Assembly: GCF_002252985.1 (NCBI RefSeq)
Contig: NZ_NHPJ01000059.1
Location: 1 to 64,000, forward strand
Direction: 5' to 3'
Length of the DNA stretch: 64,000 bases
Source: Halorubrum halodurans
Lineage (GTDB): Archaea > Halobacteriota > Halobacteria > Halobacteriales > Haloferacaceae
In this document: positions 44,237 through 53,017 of the stretch, piece after piece
How positions within the stretch are numbered: the stretch's first letter is position 1
Layout: each line of letters starts with the position of its first letter
Notes under the pieces: generated by a model
What the model saw: only the letters and a program-made list of their open reading frames with translations
Told to the model about the DNA's origin: nothing
The model's database searches: none
Program-made: the position numbers and the translations under genes

Positions 44237-44836
44237 ATGGCGCTCCTCGAATCCGACGTGCCGATCCGTGAAGTCGTGACGACGGCCCCGGAGAAAGCGA
44301 AAGCGTTGGAGAACGACGTCCGGGCGAAGATTCTCGATATGCTCGCAACCGAGGAAATGACGATCGAGGAGATCCACGACGAACTGCATCGTCGCGGTGA
44401 GGAGAAGGCCGAGACGACGGTGCGCCACCACGTGAACGTCCTGCAGGACGCCGGGATGGTCGAGATCGCCCGTCTTGAGGAAGCTGGCGGCGGGACGCGG
44501 AAGTTCTACAAGTCGAACACGCGGATTTTCTCGTATGACCTTCCAGAGGACGCCGAGCAGACGCTCGCTGGGGCGCAGGAAACCGCGACAGCCGAATTAG
44601 CAGGACTCGTCGAGACGCTCTATGGGGAGCACGGCGACGAGATCGAGGCAGTGGCACGAGAAATGAAGCCGTGCGAGTACTGTGCAACACAGCATTACGA
44701 GGAGTTCGTCCTCCGGAAACTGCTAAATCGCGCGCTTATTGACCTCACTGAGAATGGGACGGTGGAGAGCGTTCGGCGTGATTCAGAAGACGCCGGCGAT
44801 GAAGCCGAGTCCCATGACGACGAGGACGATCGCTGA
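44237..44836 (+). CDS. ArsR-like metal-sensing winged-helix regulator
   Basis: 199 residues. Winged helix at about 28-90 (VRAKILDMLATEEMTIEEIH, ETTVRHHVNVLQDAGMVEIA, wing LEEAGGGTRKFYK). C-terminal CEYCATQHYEEFVLRKLLNRA matches the CxxC-TQ-Y motif of the regulator at 14493, so the two form a small family tied to P1B ATPases. Divergent from the YPC ATPase. Its 3' end overlaps the converging NicO gene by 54 bases. Confidence 0.82.
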   Translation: MALLESDVPIREVVTTAPEKAKALENDVRAKILDMLATEEMTIEEIHDELHRRGEEKAETTVRHHVNVLQDAGMVEIARLEEAGGGTRKFYKSNTRIFSYDLPEDAEQTLAGAQETATAELAGLVETLYGEHGDEIEAVAREMKPCEYCATQHYEEFVLRKLLNRALIDLTENGTVESVRRDSEDAGDEAESHDDEDDR

Positions 44837-45592
44837 GAACAGCGGCAGGTACGGTGTGTACTTCTCCACCGTTTCTTCGTACTCCTGAAAGCCGGCGATG
44901 AGGAGCATCGTTAACCCGACGATGCCGACGATGACCGTCAGCGCATACGCAGTCATCAGCTCCAGACAGTACGTCGAACCGGCACAGAGGCCGATAATCT
45001 CGAATTCTTCTTCGTGAGCGAACCCGAGGACGAATGCGAACCAGGCGATTCCGAGTAGCCCGCGGTCGGCGTCAGTAGCCGGATCGGTCCTGTGCTCGTG
45101 GGAGTGCCCTCTGATTTCTCCAAGCCGAGTTTTCACCCAGGTAAGAACCCCATCCGGGGCGTGTTCGTGCGTGGGTGACGTGCCGTGACTGTGGTGGGTC
45201 GACTGCTCCTCCGTATGCCCATCGTGGTCGTCCTCGTGCTGGTGAGAATGGCCGTGTGTGTACTCTCGAATCCCGAGTCCGATGAGTAAGATGCCTGCGA
45301 CGATGCTGACCGGACCGCCGATGGAAACGCCGCCAAGAATCGAGATCGGCTCGTTCACCTGCGTCAACCGAAAATAGGATTTCGCGTAAAAGAACACGCC
45401 GACCATCGCCAGACTGCTAATGAGGTGGCCGATGCCGATTAGCAAGCTGCTGGCGAGTCCGTAGAGCCACTTGTTGGATTGATCGAGCGCATAGCTCGCA
45501 GCGACCGGCCATCCGTGTCCGGGCTCGATGCCGTGTACAAATCCGAGAGCAATCGCGCCGACCAATACTGGTAACGCCTCGCCGTGGAGCAT
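44783..45592 (-). CDS. NicO-family nickel/cobalt transporter
   Basis: 269 residues, six helices. First-helix motif GFVHGIEPGHGWP and later GFAHEEEFEI carry the His/acidic ligands of NicO/RcnA-type transporters. A long histidine-rich cytoplasmic loop (residues 112-170; GHSHQHEDDHDGH, THHSHGTSPTHEH, GHSHEHR) probably binds Ni or Co. Divergent from a NikR-type gene 104 bases away, so likely a nickel transporter under nickel control; import or export is not decided by sequence. Confidence 0.8.
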   Translation of the reverse strand: MLHGEALPVLVGAIALGFVHGIEPGHGWPVAASYALDQSNKWLYGLASSLLIGIGHLISSLAMVGVFFYAKSYFRLTQVNEPISILGGVSIGGPVSIVAGILLIGLGIREYTHGHSHQHEDDHDGHTEEQSTHHSHGTSPTHEHAPDGVLTWVKTRLGEIRGHSHEHRTDPATDADRGLLGIAWFAFVLGFAHEEEFEIIGLCAGSTYCLELMTAYALTVIVGIVGLTMLLIAGFQEYEETVEKYTPYLPLFSAIVLVVMGLGFIAGVF

Positions 45593-45695
45593 TCATCTAT
45601 CTCTCTATCCCTGCGTTGTATAGCGGTTGTTAAGACTGAAACGGGGGTCCCGTAATAATCGAGGGGTCAAGACAGTAGGGGATCAATTGGGGAGT

Positions 45696-46103
45696 ATGCG
45701 CACGAGCTTGAACGTGTCTGAGGACATTCTCGAGGAGTTCGACGAGACGTGGCAGGCTGAGGGGTTGGATTCCCGCTCGCGGGCGATTCGTGAAGCGATG
45801 CAGGAATACATCGAGGGGCACTCACAACTCGAAGAGGTTTCGGGTGAGGTCGTCGCTGTACTGGCGTTCGATTACCAGCACCACGAGGTGATTCACGATC
45901 TCCATACTGCCCAGCACCAGTTTCAGGACGTCATCGAGACGATGAGCCACACCCACCAGGGCGAGTGGTGTTTAGAGACCGTCTTCTGTCATGGCGATGC
46001 GGCGCGGGTGCGGGAACTCGTGTATCGGCTCCGTGATTTCGATGGGGTCGGTCGCGTGAAGACGATGCTCCTCCGCAGTACTGCGCCGGCCGACCCGGAG
46101 TGA
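45696..46103 (+). CDS. nikR: NikR-type nickel-responsive regulator
   Basis: 135 residues from the ATG at 45696. N-terminal ribbon-helix-helix (MRTSLNVSEDILEEFDE, SRSRAIREAMQEYI). The ACT-like C-terminal domain has the nickel ligands in LAFDYQHHEV, SHTHQGEWC and a second Cys/His pair. It ends just before the stop of the converging merA gene. It would repress or activate the NicO gene with nickel. Confidence 0.85.
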   Translation: MRTSLNVSEDILEEFDETWQAEGLDSRSRAIREAMQEYIEGHSQLEEVSGEVVAVLAFDYQHHEVIHDLHTAQHQFQDVIETMSHTHQGEWCLETVFCHGDAARVRELVYRLRDFDGVGRVKTMLLRSTAPADPE

Positions 46104-46106
46104 GAT

Positions 46107-47561
46107 TCATTCGATACAGCAGCTCATTGTCGACGTGTCCCGTCGGAACGCCTGACAGGTGTGTTTGAACGCCTCGCTGAACGTCGGGAACGGGTGGACG
46201 GTGTCGATGATGTCGTCGACAGTCAGCCCAAACCTCACAGCCAGCGTGGCTTCCATGATCATGTCGGCGGCACGCGGCCCGACCATGTGGACGCCGACGA
46301 TCTCGTCGGTCTCGTGGTGTTTGACGACCTGGACGAGGCCATCCGTGTTCTTGACTGCCTTCGCCCGCGGGACATCCGCCATCTGGATGGTCTGGCACGA
46401 ACAGGTGCCGTGCTCGTCCATATACTCGCGTTCTGTCGTCCCGACGGCTGCGACTTCCGGGCTGGTGAACACGACTGCGGGGACTGTATCGTAGTCGATG
46501 CTGACGCCCTCGTTGCCGAAGGCGTTCTTGACGGCGTGATTGCCCTCCTTGGCGGCGACCGTCTCCAGTTCGGGCTCGCCGATCACGTCGCCCGCTGCGT
46601 AGACGTCGGGATTGGTCGTCTGGAAATGCTCGTCGACGTGGATCGCGCCATCGGATTCGGTCTCGACGCTGACTGCTTCCAAGCCGATGTCCTCGCTGTT
46701 GGGCTGGACGCCTGTCGCGACGAACAACGCCTCGGCGGTGAACGCTCGTTTATCGCCCTCAATGACAGTCTCCACAGCGACGCCCTGCTGACCAGAGTCA
46801 GCACTATTGTCGGTAGCCACACCCTGAACCTGCTGGAAGTCGTTACCGGTCATGATGTCGATCCCTTCCTCGCGGAAGGCTCGTTCCATCTCCCGGCCGA
46901 GCTGGCCTTCCATACCTGAGAGCACGTGACCGGAGCGCTGGAGAACCCTTACGTCGACGCCGACACGGTGGAGGATCTGGCCCCACTCCAGCGCGATGTA
47001 CCCGCCGCCGACTATCAGAATACTCTCGGGAAGGTCGCGCTCCTCGAGGATTGTCTCGCTCGTGTAGTAGTCGATGTCGTCGAGGCCGTCGATGGGTGGT
47101 GCCCACGGTGAACTCCCGGTCGCGACGAGAGCCTTTTCTCCAGTGATGCGCGCGCCCTCGTCGGCGCCGTCGACGACCTCGATGGTCGTGTCGTCGACGA
47201 GCCGGCCATAGCCCTCGTAGATGTCGGTCTCGAAGCGCTCAGCGACGTCGACGTAGTTCTCCTGCCGGAACCGCTCGACGAGTTCGTTGGTGCCGTCGAG
47301 GGCGTCGGCCCAGTCGACAGTCGGCTCTTCGGGATATGTGACGGCGTCGAAGGGATTCTCCGACGCTGCAGCGCCACTCTCGGCGACGGCGAGTAGATGC
47401 TTACTCGGGACACAGCCGACGTTCACGCACGTCCCGCCGATGGGAAGGCCGGTGTTCACCATCGCCGTTGAAAGATCTCGGCGGCTCGCTTCAGTGATCG
47501 CGGCGAAGGCTGCGGCGCCACCGCCGAGAATCACGAGATCATAGTCGGACGTCTGGGCCAT
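46107..47561 (-). CDS. merA: Mercuric reductase
   Basis: 484 residues, FAD-dependent disulfide oxidoreductase: GGGAAAFAAITEA for FAD, redox pair GGTCVNVGCVPSK, NAD motif IVGGGYIALEWGQ, and HPFPTFSEAFKHTCQ near the end. The C-terminal adjacent cysteines (SCCIE) that bind Hg(II) separate MerA from dihydrolipoamide dehydrogenase. No N-terminal HMA domain. Reduces Hg(II) to volatile Hg(0) with NADPH. Divergent from an HxlR-type regulator with a cysteine-rich N-terminus; no merB or merT adjoins. Confidence 0.92.
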   Translation of the reverse strand: MAQTSDYDLVILGGGAAAFAAITEASRRDLSTAMVNTGLPIGGTCVNVGCVPSKHLLAVAESGAAASENPFDAVTYPEEPTVDWADALDGTNELVERFRQENYVDVAERFETDIYEGYGRLVDDTTIEVVDGADEGARITGEKALVATGSSPWAPPIDGLDDIDYYTSETILEERDLPESILIVGGGYIALEWGQILHRVGVDVRVLQRSGHVLSGMEGQLGREMERAFREEGIDIMTGNDFQQVQGVATDNSADSGQQGVAVETVIEGDKRAFTAEALFVATGVQPNSEDIGLEAVSVETESDGAIHVDEHFQTTNPDVYAAGDVIGEPELETVAAKEGNHAVKNAFGNEGVSIDYDTVPAVVFTSPEVAAVGTTEREYMDEHGTCSCQTIQMADVPRAKAVKNTDGLVQVVKHHETDEIVGVHMVGPRAADMIMEATLAVRFGLTVDDIIDTVHPFPTFSEAFKHTCQAFRRDTSTMSCCIE

Positions 47562-47594
47562 CTGTGTCTATACTTTACGACGGGAAGTTCTTAT

Positions 47595-47604
47595 ACTCCA
47601 GAGT
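47595..47604. promoter_or_regulatory. Palindrome between merA and its regulator
   Basis: ACTCCAGAGT (arms ACTC/GAGT) lies midway in the 78-base divergent intergenic region, a likely regulator site. TATA-like TTCTTATACT overlaps it. Confidence 0.4.
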
Positions 47605-47639
47605 CCAAAGCTATAGAGTAGGTTGGAGGCTACGAAGCT

Positions 47640-47984
47640 ATGGCAGATACTACTTCATCAGCGCCCGCGTGCGATGTCGAGGGGACGTGCTACTGTCCGC
47701 TCACAGGAGTTATCGACACGTTGAGCCGGAAATACGCGATGCAACTCGTCAGCATCATCGGCGCACACGACTCACTGCGGTTCGCGGAGATCGAGGAGCA
47801 CCTCCCAACGGCGAGTACCTCGACAATCTCGAAACGCCTCGACGAATTTGAGGAGGCAGGGATCGTCTCACGGACGCAGTATAATGAAATCCCGCCGCGT
47901 GTCGAATATGCGTTGACCGACGATGGCGACGAGGTTCGAACGCGACTGGAGCCGTTACTCGAGTGGGCAACTGAAAACAGCTGA
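47640..47984 (+). CDS. HxlR-family regulator with cysteine-rich N-terminus
   Basis: 114 residues. HxlR-type winged helix (DTLSRKYAMQLVSIIGAHDS, RFAEIEEHLPTASTSTISKRL, wing TQYNEIPPRVEYALT). The N-terminus replaces the family's single redox cysteine with CDVEGTCYCP, three cysteines in nine residues, suited to Hg(II) binding. Position next to merA supports a mercury-responsive role in place of MerR. Confidence 0.8.
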   Translation: MADTTSSAPACDVEGTCYCPLTGVIDTLSRKYAMQLVSIIGAHDSLRFAEIEEHLPTASTSTISKRLDEFEEAGIVSRTQYNEIPPRVEYALTDDGDEVRTRLEPLLEWATENS

Positions 47985-48002
47985 GCTAAGACAATTCGCG
48001 GT

Positions 48003-48148
48003 TCAGCTCATCGCGTCCTGGAACCGCTCACGGAGCGCGTCCTCACGTTCCTCGAACTGGTCGACCTTCTCCTGTAGATCGTCGCTGACGCGCTCGATGC
48101 TCGCGAGCGCCCGCTCGCCGGCCAGCGACGCCTGCGACCCGTCGTCGA
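48003..48148 (-). pseudogene. C-terminal remnant of a conserved plasmid gene
   Basis: On the reverse strand DDGSQASLAGERALASIERV and then DQFEEREDALRERFQ end at a TGA at 48003-48005. This is almost identical to the last 47 residues of the gene at 58188. The match stops at about 48148 and the sequence upstream is unrelated, so only the 3' end of a copy is left. Confidence 0.75.
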
Positions 48149-48537
48149 CATGGAACCCAGCCCCCTGCGAGAGAGGTCTACCTGTCCGAGCGCAACCGCC
48201 GAGCCACGTTGGCGATCCGTCAACGAATACGAACCACCGATGTCTGCGGGTGATACGATAAACAAATCATACAGGACGAGCCTGAGGAAGGGTGGTGGTC
48301 GGATACTACCGGATACACCGTCTGATTATAGATGTGACTAACAAATTTCACATCGACCTTCGGACGATATTCTGTTCGATAGATAGCGATAGCCACATAA
48401 ACGCGACATTCATACGTTACTATGACTAACTGTCTCTTTACAATTCCACTGTTCCTATATTCATAAACTATGTACTGTGATGTCCGCTTGAGTCTGCGTG
48501 CTATCCGACTGGGGAAACGGGTCACGTCCGTCGCAAA
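48149..48537. other. Intergenic region without recognisable gene
   Basis: About 390 bases, more AT-rich than its surroundings, between the remnant and the 48538 ATPase gene. Short open frames here lack haloarchaeal composition. The promoter of the ATPase gene must lie in its right part (AT-rich TATTCATAAACTATG, about 48455-48475). Confidence 0.5.
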
Positions 48538-51036
48538 ATGAGCGATAAGTGTTCCTTGTGTGGTCGATCGATTCAGTCATCCGCTTTTGAGGCTCCTGGT
48601 GAGCAGGCGTTCTGTTCGAGCGGGTGTCACGACGTGTACACGACACTCGGAGCGACCGGTTCCCATGACGACACCCAAGCCGCATCTGAGAGCGAGAGGA
48701 TACAGGAAGAGGATGTGCTGCCCGATTCGGACGGTTCGCAGACGTTTCTCCGGATCGACGGGATGTACTCCGCGACGTGTGAAGCGTATCTCGAGTCGCT
48801 CGCCGAAACCCAATCGGGAGTCATCTCCGCCGAGGCAAGTTATGTTACCGAGACGATCCGAATCGACCACGATCCGGCTACCGTTTCGAAGGAGACACTG
48901 CGTGACGCGTTGAGTACACTCGGGTACACAGCATACCTCCGTGACGACGCCTCGACAGAGGCGGATACAGCCGGCGGAACGACGCGCCGGTCGCGGGAGA
49001 TGGGTGGCATTCGAAAGCGGCGAGACGATCAACTTCTGGGCATGCGGTACTCCGTTGGCTTCCTTTTCGGCGCGTTCCTGTTGGTCCCGTACGTCGCGAT
49101 TCTGTATCCCGCGCAACTCGCGTCAATATTCGACTGGCAAGCGCTCGCGATATTCGAGGGCGCGTTCCGGCTGGACAGTCAGGGCGCGTTCGTGTTCCTC
49201 CGACTCTACTTCGTGATGACCGGGATCATCCTCGTCTTCACCGGGCTTCCGGTGTTGCGGGGTGCGTACATCAGTCTGAAAATGCGTCGGCCGAACACCG
49301 ACCTATTGGTCGCGATCACCGCGGTGAGCGCGTATTTGTACAGTACGGCCGCCGTCATCCTCGGACAGAATGATATCTTCTACGACCTCGCGATCGTCGT
49401 GACGGCTGCGGTCACCGCGATGGTGTTCTACGAGTCGTCGATCAAACAGCGCGCACTCGACCGGCTCACCGAGCTCACGATATCGCAGGTCGAGCAGGCG
49501 CGGACGTACGACTCAGACGGAACCACTCAGGACGTTCGCGTCGAGGACCTCGAGGCGGGTGACGTCGTCCTCGTTCGACAGGGGGAACGCGTGCCGGTCG
49601 ACGGTGAACTCGTCGAAGACAGCTGTACCGTCGACGAAGCGATCGTGACCGGTGAGTCGCTTCCGGTGGTGAAACGCGCCGGCGACGACGTGATCGGGGG
49701 GTCGATCGTCACGGACGGCGCTGCGTTGGTCCGCGTCGGCCCGGACGTGACGAGTAGTATCGACCGGATAACGACCGCCGTCTGGGACTTACAGAGCGCG
49801 ACGCATGGGGTCCAGCGGCACGCCGATCAACTCGCGTCGTACGCCGTGTTCCTCGTCGTCGGAGCCGCCGTCACGGTCGGCAGCGTCGGGGCGCTCGCAT
49901 TCGGGATGGCCCCGCCCGACGCTGCCCTGCTCGCGCTGTTGGTCCTCCTCGCCGGCTCGCCGTGGGCGCTCGGACTCGCGACGCCGTTGTCGGTCGCGAA
50001 GAGCCTCTCCAGTGCGCTCCGGCGCGGGATCATCATCTTCGACGAAACGGTCTTTGAACGGCTCCGCGACGTCGACATCGTCGTTTTCGATAAGACGGGA
50101 ACGCTCACGACCGGAGAGATGGAGGTGATCGAAGCGGACGCGCCCCCCGAGTTGCTCGACGCCGTCGCCGAACTCGAACAATGGGCGTCACACCCCGCCG
50201 CGAACGCAATTGTGACGGCCTTCGCCGACAAGGACGGGGGCGACGACACGGAGGATCAGTTGGACTCGGCAGACGACGCGGTCGGAACGGAAGGCGTCGG
50301 TCAGATACGGGAGTTCACGAACCACCGGTCCGGTATCGAAGGCGTGATCGGCGACACGTCGTATCTCGTTGGGAACCTCGATCTGTTCGCGGAACAGGGG
50401 TGGACGGTCGACGACGACATCCGGTCGCGGATCGCCGACGCTCGGGGATTCGGTCAGTTGCCGGTCGTGATCGGTCGTGATGGGGCGGCAGAGGGGCTGA
50501 TAGTCGTCGGCGACGAGCCGCGGGACGGCTGGGACGACACCGTCTCTCGGCTCGGGGAACGAGGCACGGAGGTCGTCGTCCTGACCGGCGACGACGAGGA
50601 GGCGACGGACTTCTTCAAGCGACACGACGCCGTGACGCACGTCTTTGCGACGGTTCCGCCGGAGGGGAAGACGGTGACGATCCGGCGACTCAAATCCGAC
50701 GGGCAGGTTGCGATGGTCGGTGACGGCACCAACGACGCCCCAGCGCTCGCCGCCGCCGATCTTGGCATCTCGCTGGGCGGCGGGACGGCGTTGGCCGCCG
50801 ACGCCGCCGACATTGCGATTGTCGATAACGACATCCGCTCCGTCGAAACCGCGTTCGACCTCGCGGGAGCGGCTCGCCGTCGCGTGAAACAGAACAATCT
50901 TCTCGCGTTCTCCTACAACGGTATCGCGCTCGCGGCGTTGGCCGTCGGGTTCTTCAATCCGCTGACGGCAGCGGCCGCGGTCATTGCCAGTGGTGGGTTG
51001 CTCGCCGTAAACACTCGACGGAAACTCCTCGGGTAG
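48538..51036 (+). CDS. P1B-type ATPase with TRASH-like N-terminus and SPW motif
   Basis: 832 residues. The N-terminus CSLCGRSIQ...FCSSGCHDVY looks like a TRASH/YHS-type zinc-binding module. The next domain is HMA-like but its loop reads DGMYSATCEA, with one cysteine only. The pump core is intact: TGESLPVVKR, Asp 518 in DKTGTLTTG, GDGTNDAP. The membrane site (residues 474-476) is Ser-Pro-Trp in AGSPWALGLATP, lacking both usual cysteines. The domain layout recalls FixI/CcoI, the oxidase-maturation ATPase. Substrate unclear. A two-helix protein gene follows. Confidence 0.88.
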   Translation: MSDKCSLCGRSIQSSAFEAPGEQAFCSSGCHDVYTTLGATGSHDDTQAASESERIQEEDVLPDSDGSQTFLRIDGMYSATCEAYLESLAETQSGVISAEASYVTETIRIDHDPATVSKETLRDALSTLGYTAYLRDDASTEADTAGGTTRRSREMGGIRKRRDDQLLGMRYSVGFLFGAFLLVPYVAILYPAQLASIFDWQALAIFEGAFRLDSQGAFVFLRLYFVMTGIILVFTGLPVLRGAYISLKMRRPNTDLLVAITAVSAYLYSTAAVILGQNDIFYDLAIVVTAAVTAMVFYESSIKQRALDRLTELTISQVEQARTYDSDGTTQDVRVEDLEAGDVVLVRQGERVPVDGELVEDSCTVDEAIVTGESLPVVKRAGDDVIGGSIVTDGAALVRVGPDVTSSIDRITTAVWDLQSATHGVQRHADQLASYAVFLVVGAAVTVGSVGALAFGMAPPDAALLALLVLLAGSPWALGLATPLSVAKSLSSALRRGIIIFDETVFERLRDVDIVVFDKTGTLTTGEMEVIEADAPPELLDAVAELEQWASHPAANAIVTAFADKDGGDDTEDQLDSADDAVGTEGVGQIREFTNHRSGIEGVIGDTSYLVGNLDLFAEQGWTVDDDIRSRIADARGFGQLPVVIGRDGAAEGLIVVGDEPRDGWDDTVSRLGERGTEVVVLTGDDEEATDFFKRHDAVTHVFATVPPEGKTVTIRRLKSDGQVAMVGDGTNDAPALAAADLGISLGGGTALAADAADIAIVDNDIRSVETAFDLAGAARRRVKQNNLLAFSYNGIALAALAVGFFNPLTAAAAVIASGGLLAVNTRRKLLG

Positions 51037-51200
51037 CGAGGTACGGTCGCCGACGGACCTCGGATCCGAATCGCCCTACTGACGTGGAAGAGTGGCCATC
51101 TATTATTCGGACGTCGTCGATCCAATCGGTGCGGTCGTCACCCGACTCCGACTCGTTTCTGTTTCTAAAGGACTATTCTTGTCTAGACACTACTACAACC

Positions 51201-51386
51201 ATGGAGCTCGACTTCGTGCGCTCGGTGGCTCCGCTCGCCGTGATCGTCGCCGTCGCAACGGTCGCGCTAACCGCCGTGATGGCACCTTCGACCGTCTTCA
51301 TGATGGTTCTCCCCTCGATGATCGCGTTCTCGGTGGTCGCGTACTTCTTCGGGATGAAACACGGCGAATTCCGCGGTAGTCCGTAG
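51201..51386 (+). CDS. Small two-helix membrane protein
   Basis: 61 residues from the ATG at 51201. Helices SVAPLAVIVAVATVALTAVM and VFMMVLPSMIAFSVVAYFFG, ending in a short charged tail KHGEFRGS. It stands 164 bases after the SPW ATPase on the same strand. Perhaps an accessory subunit; no family recognised with certainty. Confidence 0.6.
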   Translation: MELDFVRSVAPLAVIVAVATVALTAVMAPSTVFMMVLPSMIAFSVVAYFFGMKHGEFRGSP

Positions 51387-51532
51387 CGGCCCTGTCCGGC
51401 ACCGCCCCCAAACTCACAGTGTCACTCCGTCTGAAGCGTCCTCATTCGGTTACCACCCCTGGTTGTCCATACTTCGTTTTCAACAAGTCTCGATGAACGA
51501 TCAGCAGCCGAGGATCGACGTGGCCGGGATGT

Positions 51533-52735
51533 TTACTCGGTGACTCCCGCACTGAGCTCAGACGCGTCCTGCCGGACGGGCGTCGGGGAGTCGATCGAAT
51601 ACACGAGCGTTCCGGTGAACAGTGCGATGCTCCCTAACAGGAATATCGAACTGAGCGGCGACGCCGAATCGACGAAGATCCAGTATATCGGCGCCGCGAT
51701 CGTCGGGCCGGCCGCGATGACAGCGACTTGGGAGACGAGGGGGCCACAACACCCACACGTACACGCACCGACGACCGTCGCCGTCCCGGCCGTGCTCTGT
51801 GTCGCTCCCGCCTGCTGATCGAGACGCCACGAGTGAGCGACGGCGGCCGCGTTCAACCCCACGAGGACGCCGAGAAGTCCGAGCACGATGACTACACCGG
51901 GAGAGATCGCGATGAAAAACGGAACGTCGGGGAGCAGGATCTCGAGGGTGGGCCATCGCACGATCTGATACAGTACGTTCAGGACCGCCACGGTCGTCTC
52001 TTGCGGAGCGCCCTCCTCACTAAAGAAGGATAGGTATCCCGTCGTCGCCATAAAGAAGAGGCTCACCATGGCTCCGACGCTGAATCCGAACCGACGCGCC
52101 ACCGGGTCCCGAAGGATCGTCGACAGTGCCGTGCCAACGTCGTTCCAGAGAATGTAGCCGACGAGTAGTGGTGTTGCGAGGACGATCCCGTACCCGATCG
52201 GGTTGGTGTAGCCGCTGAATCCGGGCAGTAGATACGGGTACAGTATCCAGCCACCGAGCAGCATGCCGAGAGCCATGTACCGGGGACGTGTCGTCCATCG
52301 CACGAGTCCAGTGATGAAACTCGCGACCACGACCAACAGGCCGGTTCCGATCGCGAGCGGCTGATACCACGACCGCGGGAACGGCATCGATCCCGCCTGA
52401 TACGTCGGATCCGGGGCCAGGCCTTCGAAGATGATCGCGCCGGCGATAGCAACACCGATGCCGACCGCAATTCCGTACAGAGCGGTTCTCGGCGAGATCC
52501 GCTTGCTTCGCTTGAGGAAGACGAGCGCACCAACTCCGAGGGCACCGATACCAGCGATCGCCAACCCGTGCGATTGTGAGAGTGCTGACGACTCTGCGGC
52601 ACCGTGAGCGGAAGCCGTCGGGACCAGTGAAAGCAGGCCGATCCCGACCGGAACCAAGACAAACAGACGGATCAACCTCTTGCGAGAGTTTGGTTCGCCA
52701 CCGTCTGTGTTCTTCTCATAACCTCTCTGTACCAT
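51533..52735 (-). CDS. Polytopic membrane protein with CxCxCC cluster
   Basis: 400 residues from the ATG at 52735. N-terminal signal-type helix ending in PTASAHGAAES, then about nine helices. Between helices near residue 325 is GACTCGCCGP, a metal- or redox-active-looking cysteine cluster next to a membrane helix. No other conserved motif recognised. It lies between the SPW ATPase and the DtxR/GDT1 pair, so a metal-related role is possible. Confidence 0.65.
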   Translation of the reverse strand: MVQRGYEKNTDGGEPNSRKRLIRLFVLVPVGIGLLSLVPTASAHGAAESSALSQSHGLAIAGIGALGVGALVFLKRSKRISPRTALYGIAVGIGVAIAGAIIFEGLAPDPTYQAGSMPFPRSWYQPLAIGTGLLVVVASFITGLVRWTTRPRYMALGMLLGGWILYPYLLPGFSGYTNPIGYGIVLATPLLVGYILWNDVGTALSTILRDPVARRFGFSVGAMVSLFFMATTGYLSFFSEEGAPQETTVAVLNVLYQIVRWPTLEILLPDVPFFIAISPGVVIVLGLLGVLVGLNAAAVAHSWRLDQQAGATQSTAGTATVVGACTCGCCGPLVSQVAVIAAGPTIAAPIYWIFVDSASPLSSIFLLGSIALFTGTLVYSIDSPTPVRQDASELSAGVTE

Positions 52736-52993
52736 TATCGTCGTTTTGTGACCCGTACACAACAGTCTGTCTCTTGTGCCCATCGCGAGCCCCGCTACCT
52801 ACTCTCCGGGCCAGCCCTCTCGATTACGCCTCGGAAGTGCCAACTCGACGAGGATGTGTTTGTAGGCTTCCTGTTCAATCCATTTTTTAGAGCTTTCTCT
52901 CAGTGTATATATCTCACCTGCGGGTAATGGGACACGTTCTACTATTCCCTTTCAGAAATCTGGTATATTTGGCACTTTCGCGTACAGCCAAAG

Positions 52994-53014
52994 TATTAAA
53001 TTAGGGTAGGCTAA
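52994..53014 (+). promoter_or_regulatory. DtxR-type box overlapping the DtxR gene promoter
   Basis: TATTAAA (52994-53000) is followed by TTAGGGTAGGCTAA (53001-53014), a TTAGG...CTAA half-symmetric box of the DtxR/SirR type. It ends 3 bases before the ATG at 53018, so the transcript is probably leaderless and autorepressed. Confidence 0.6.
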
Positions 53015-53017
53015 ATT

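Noticed and set aside
46107-47561. Dihydrolipoamide dehydrogenase
   Set aside because: The C-terminal CysCys pair and the divergent cysteine-rich regulator favour mercuric reductase, and no 2-oxoacid dehydrogenase genes adjoin.
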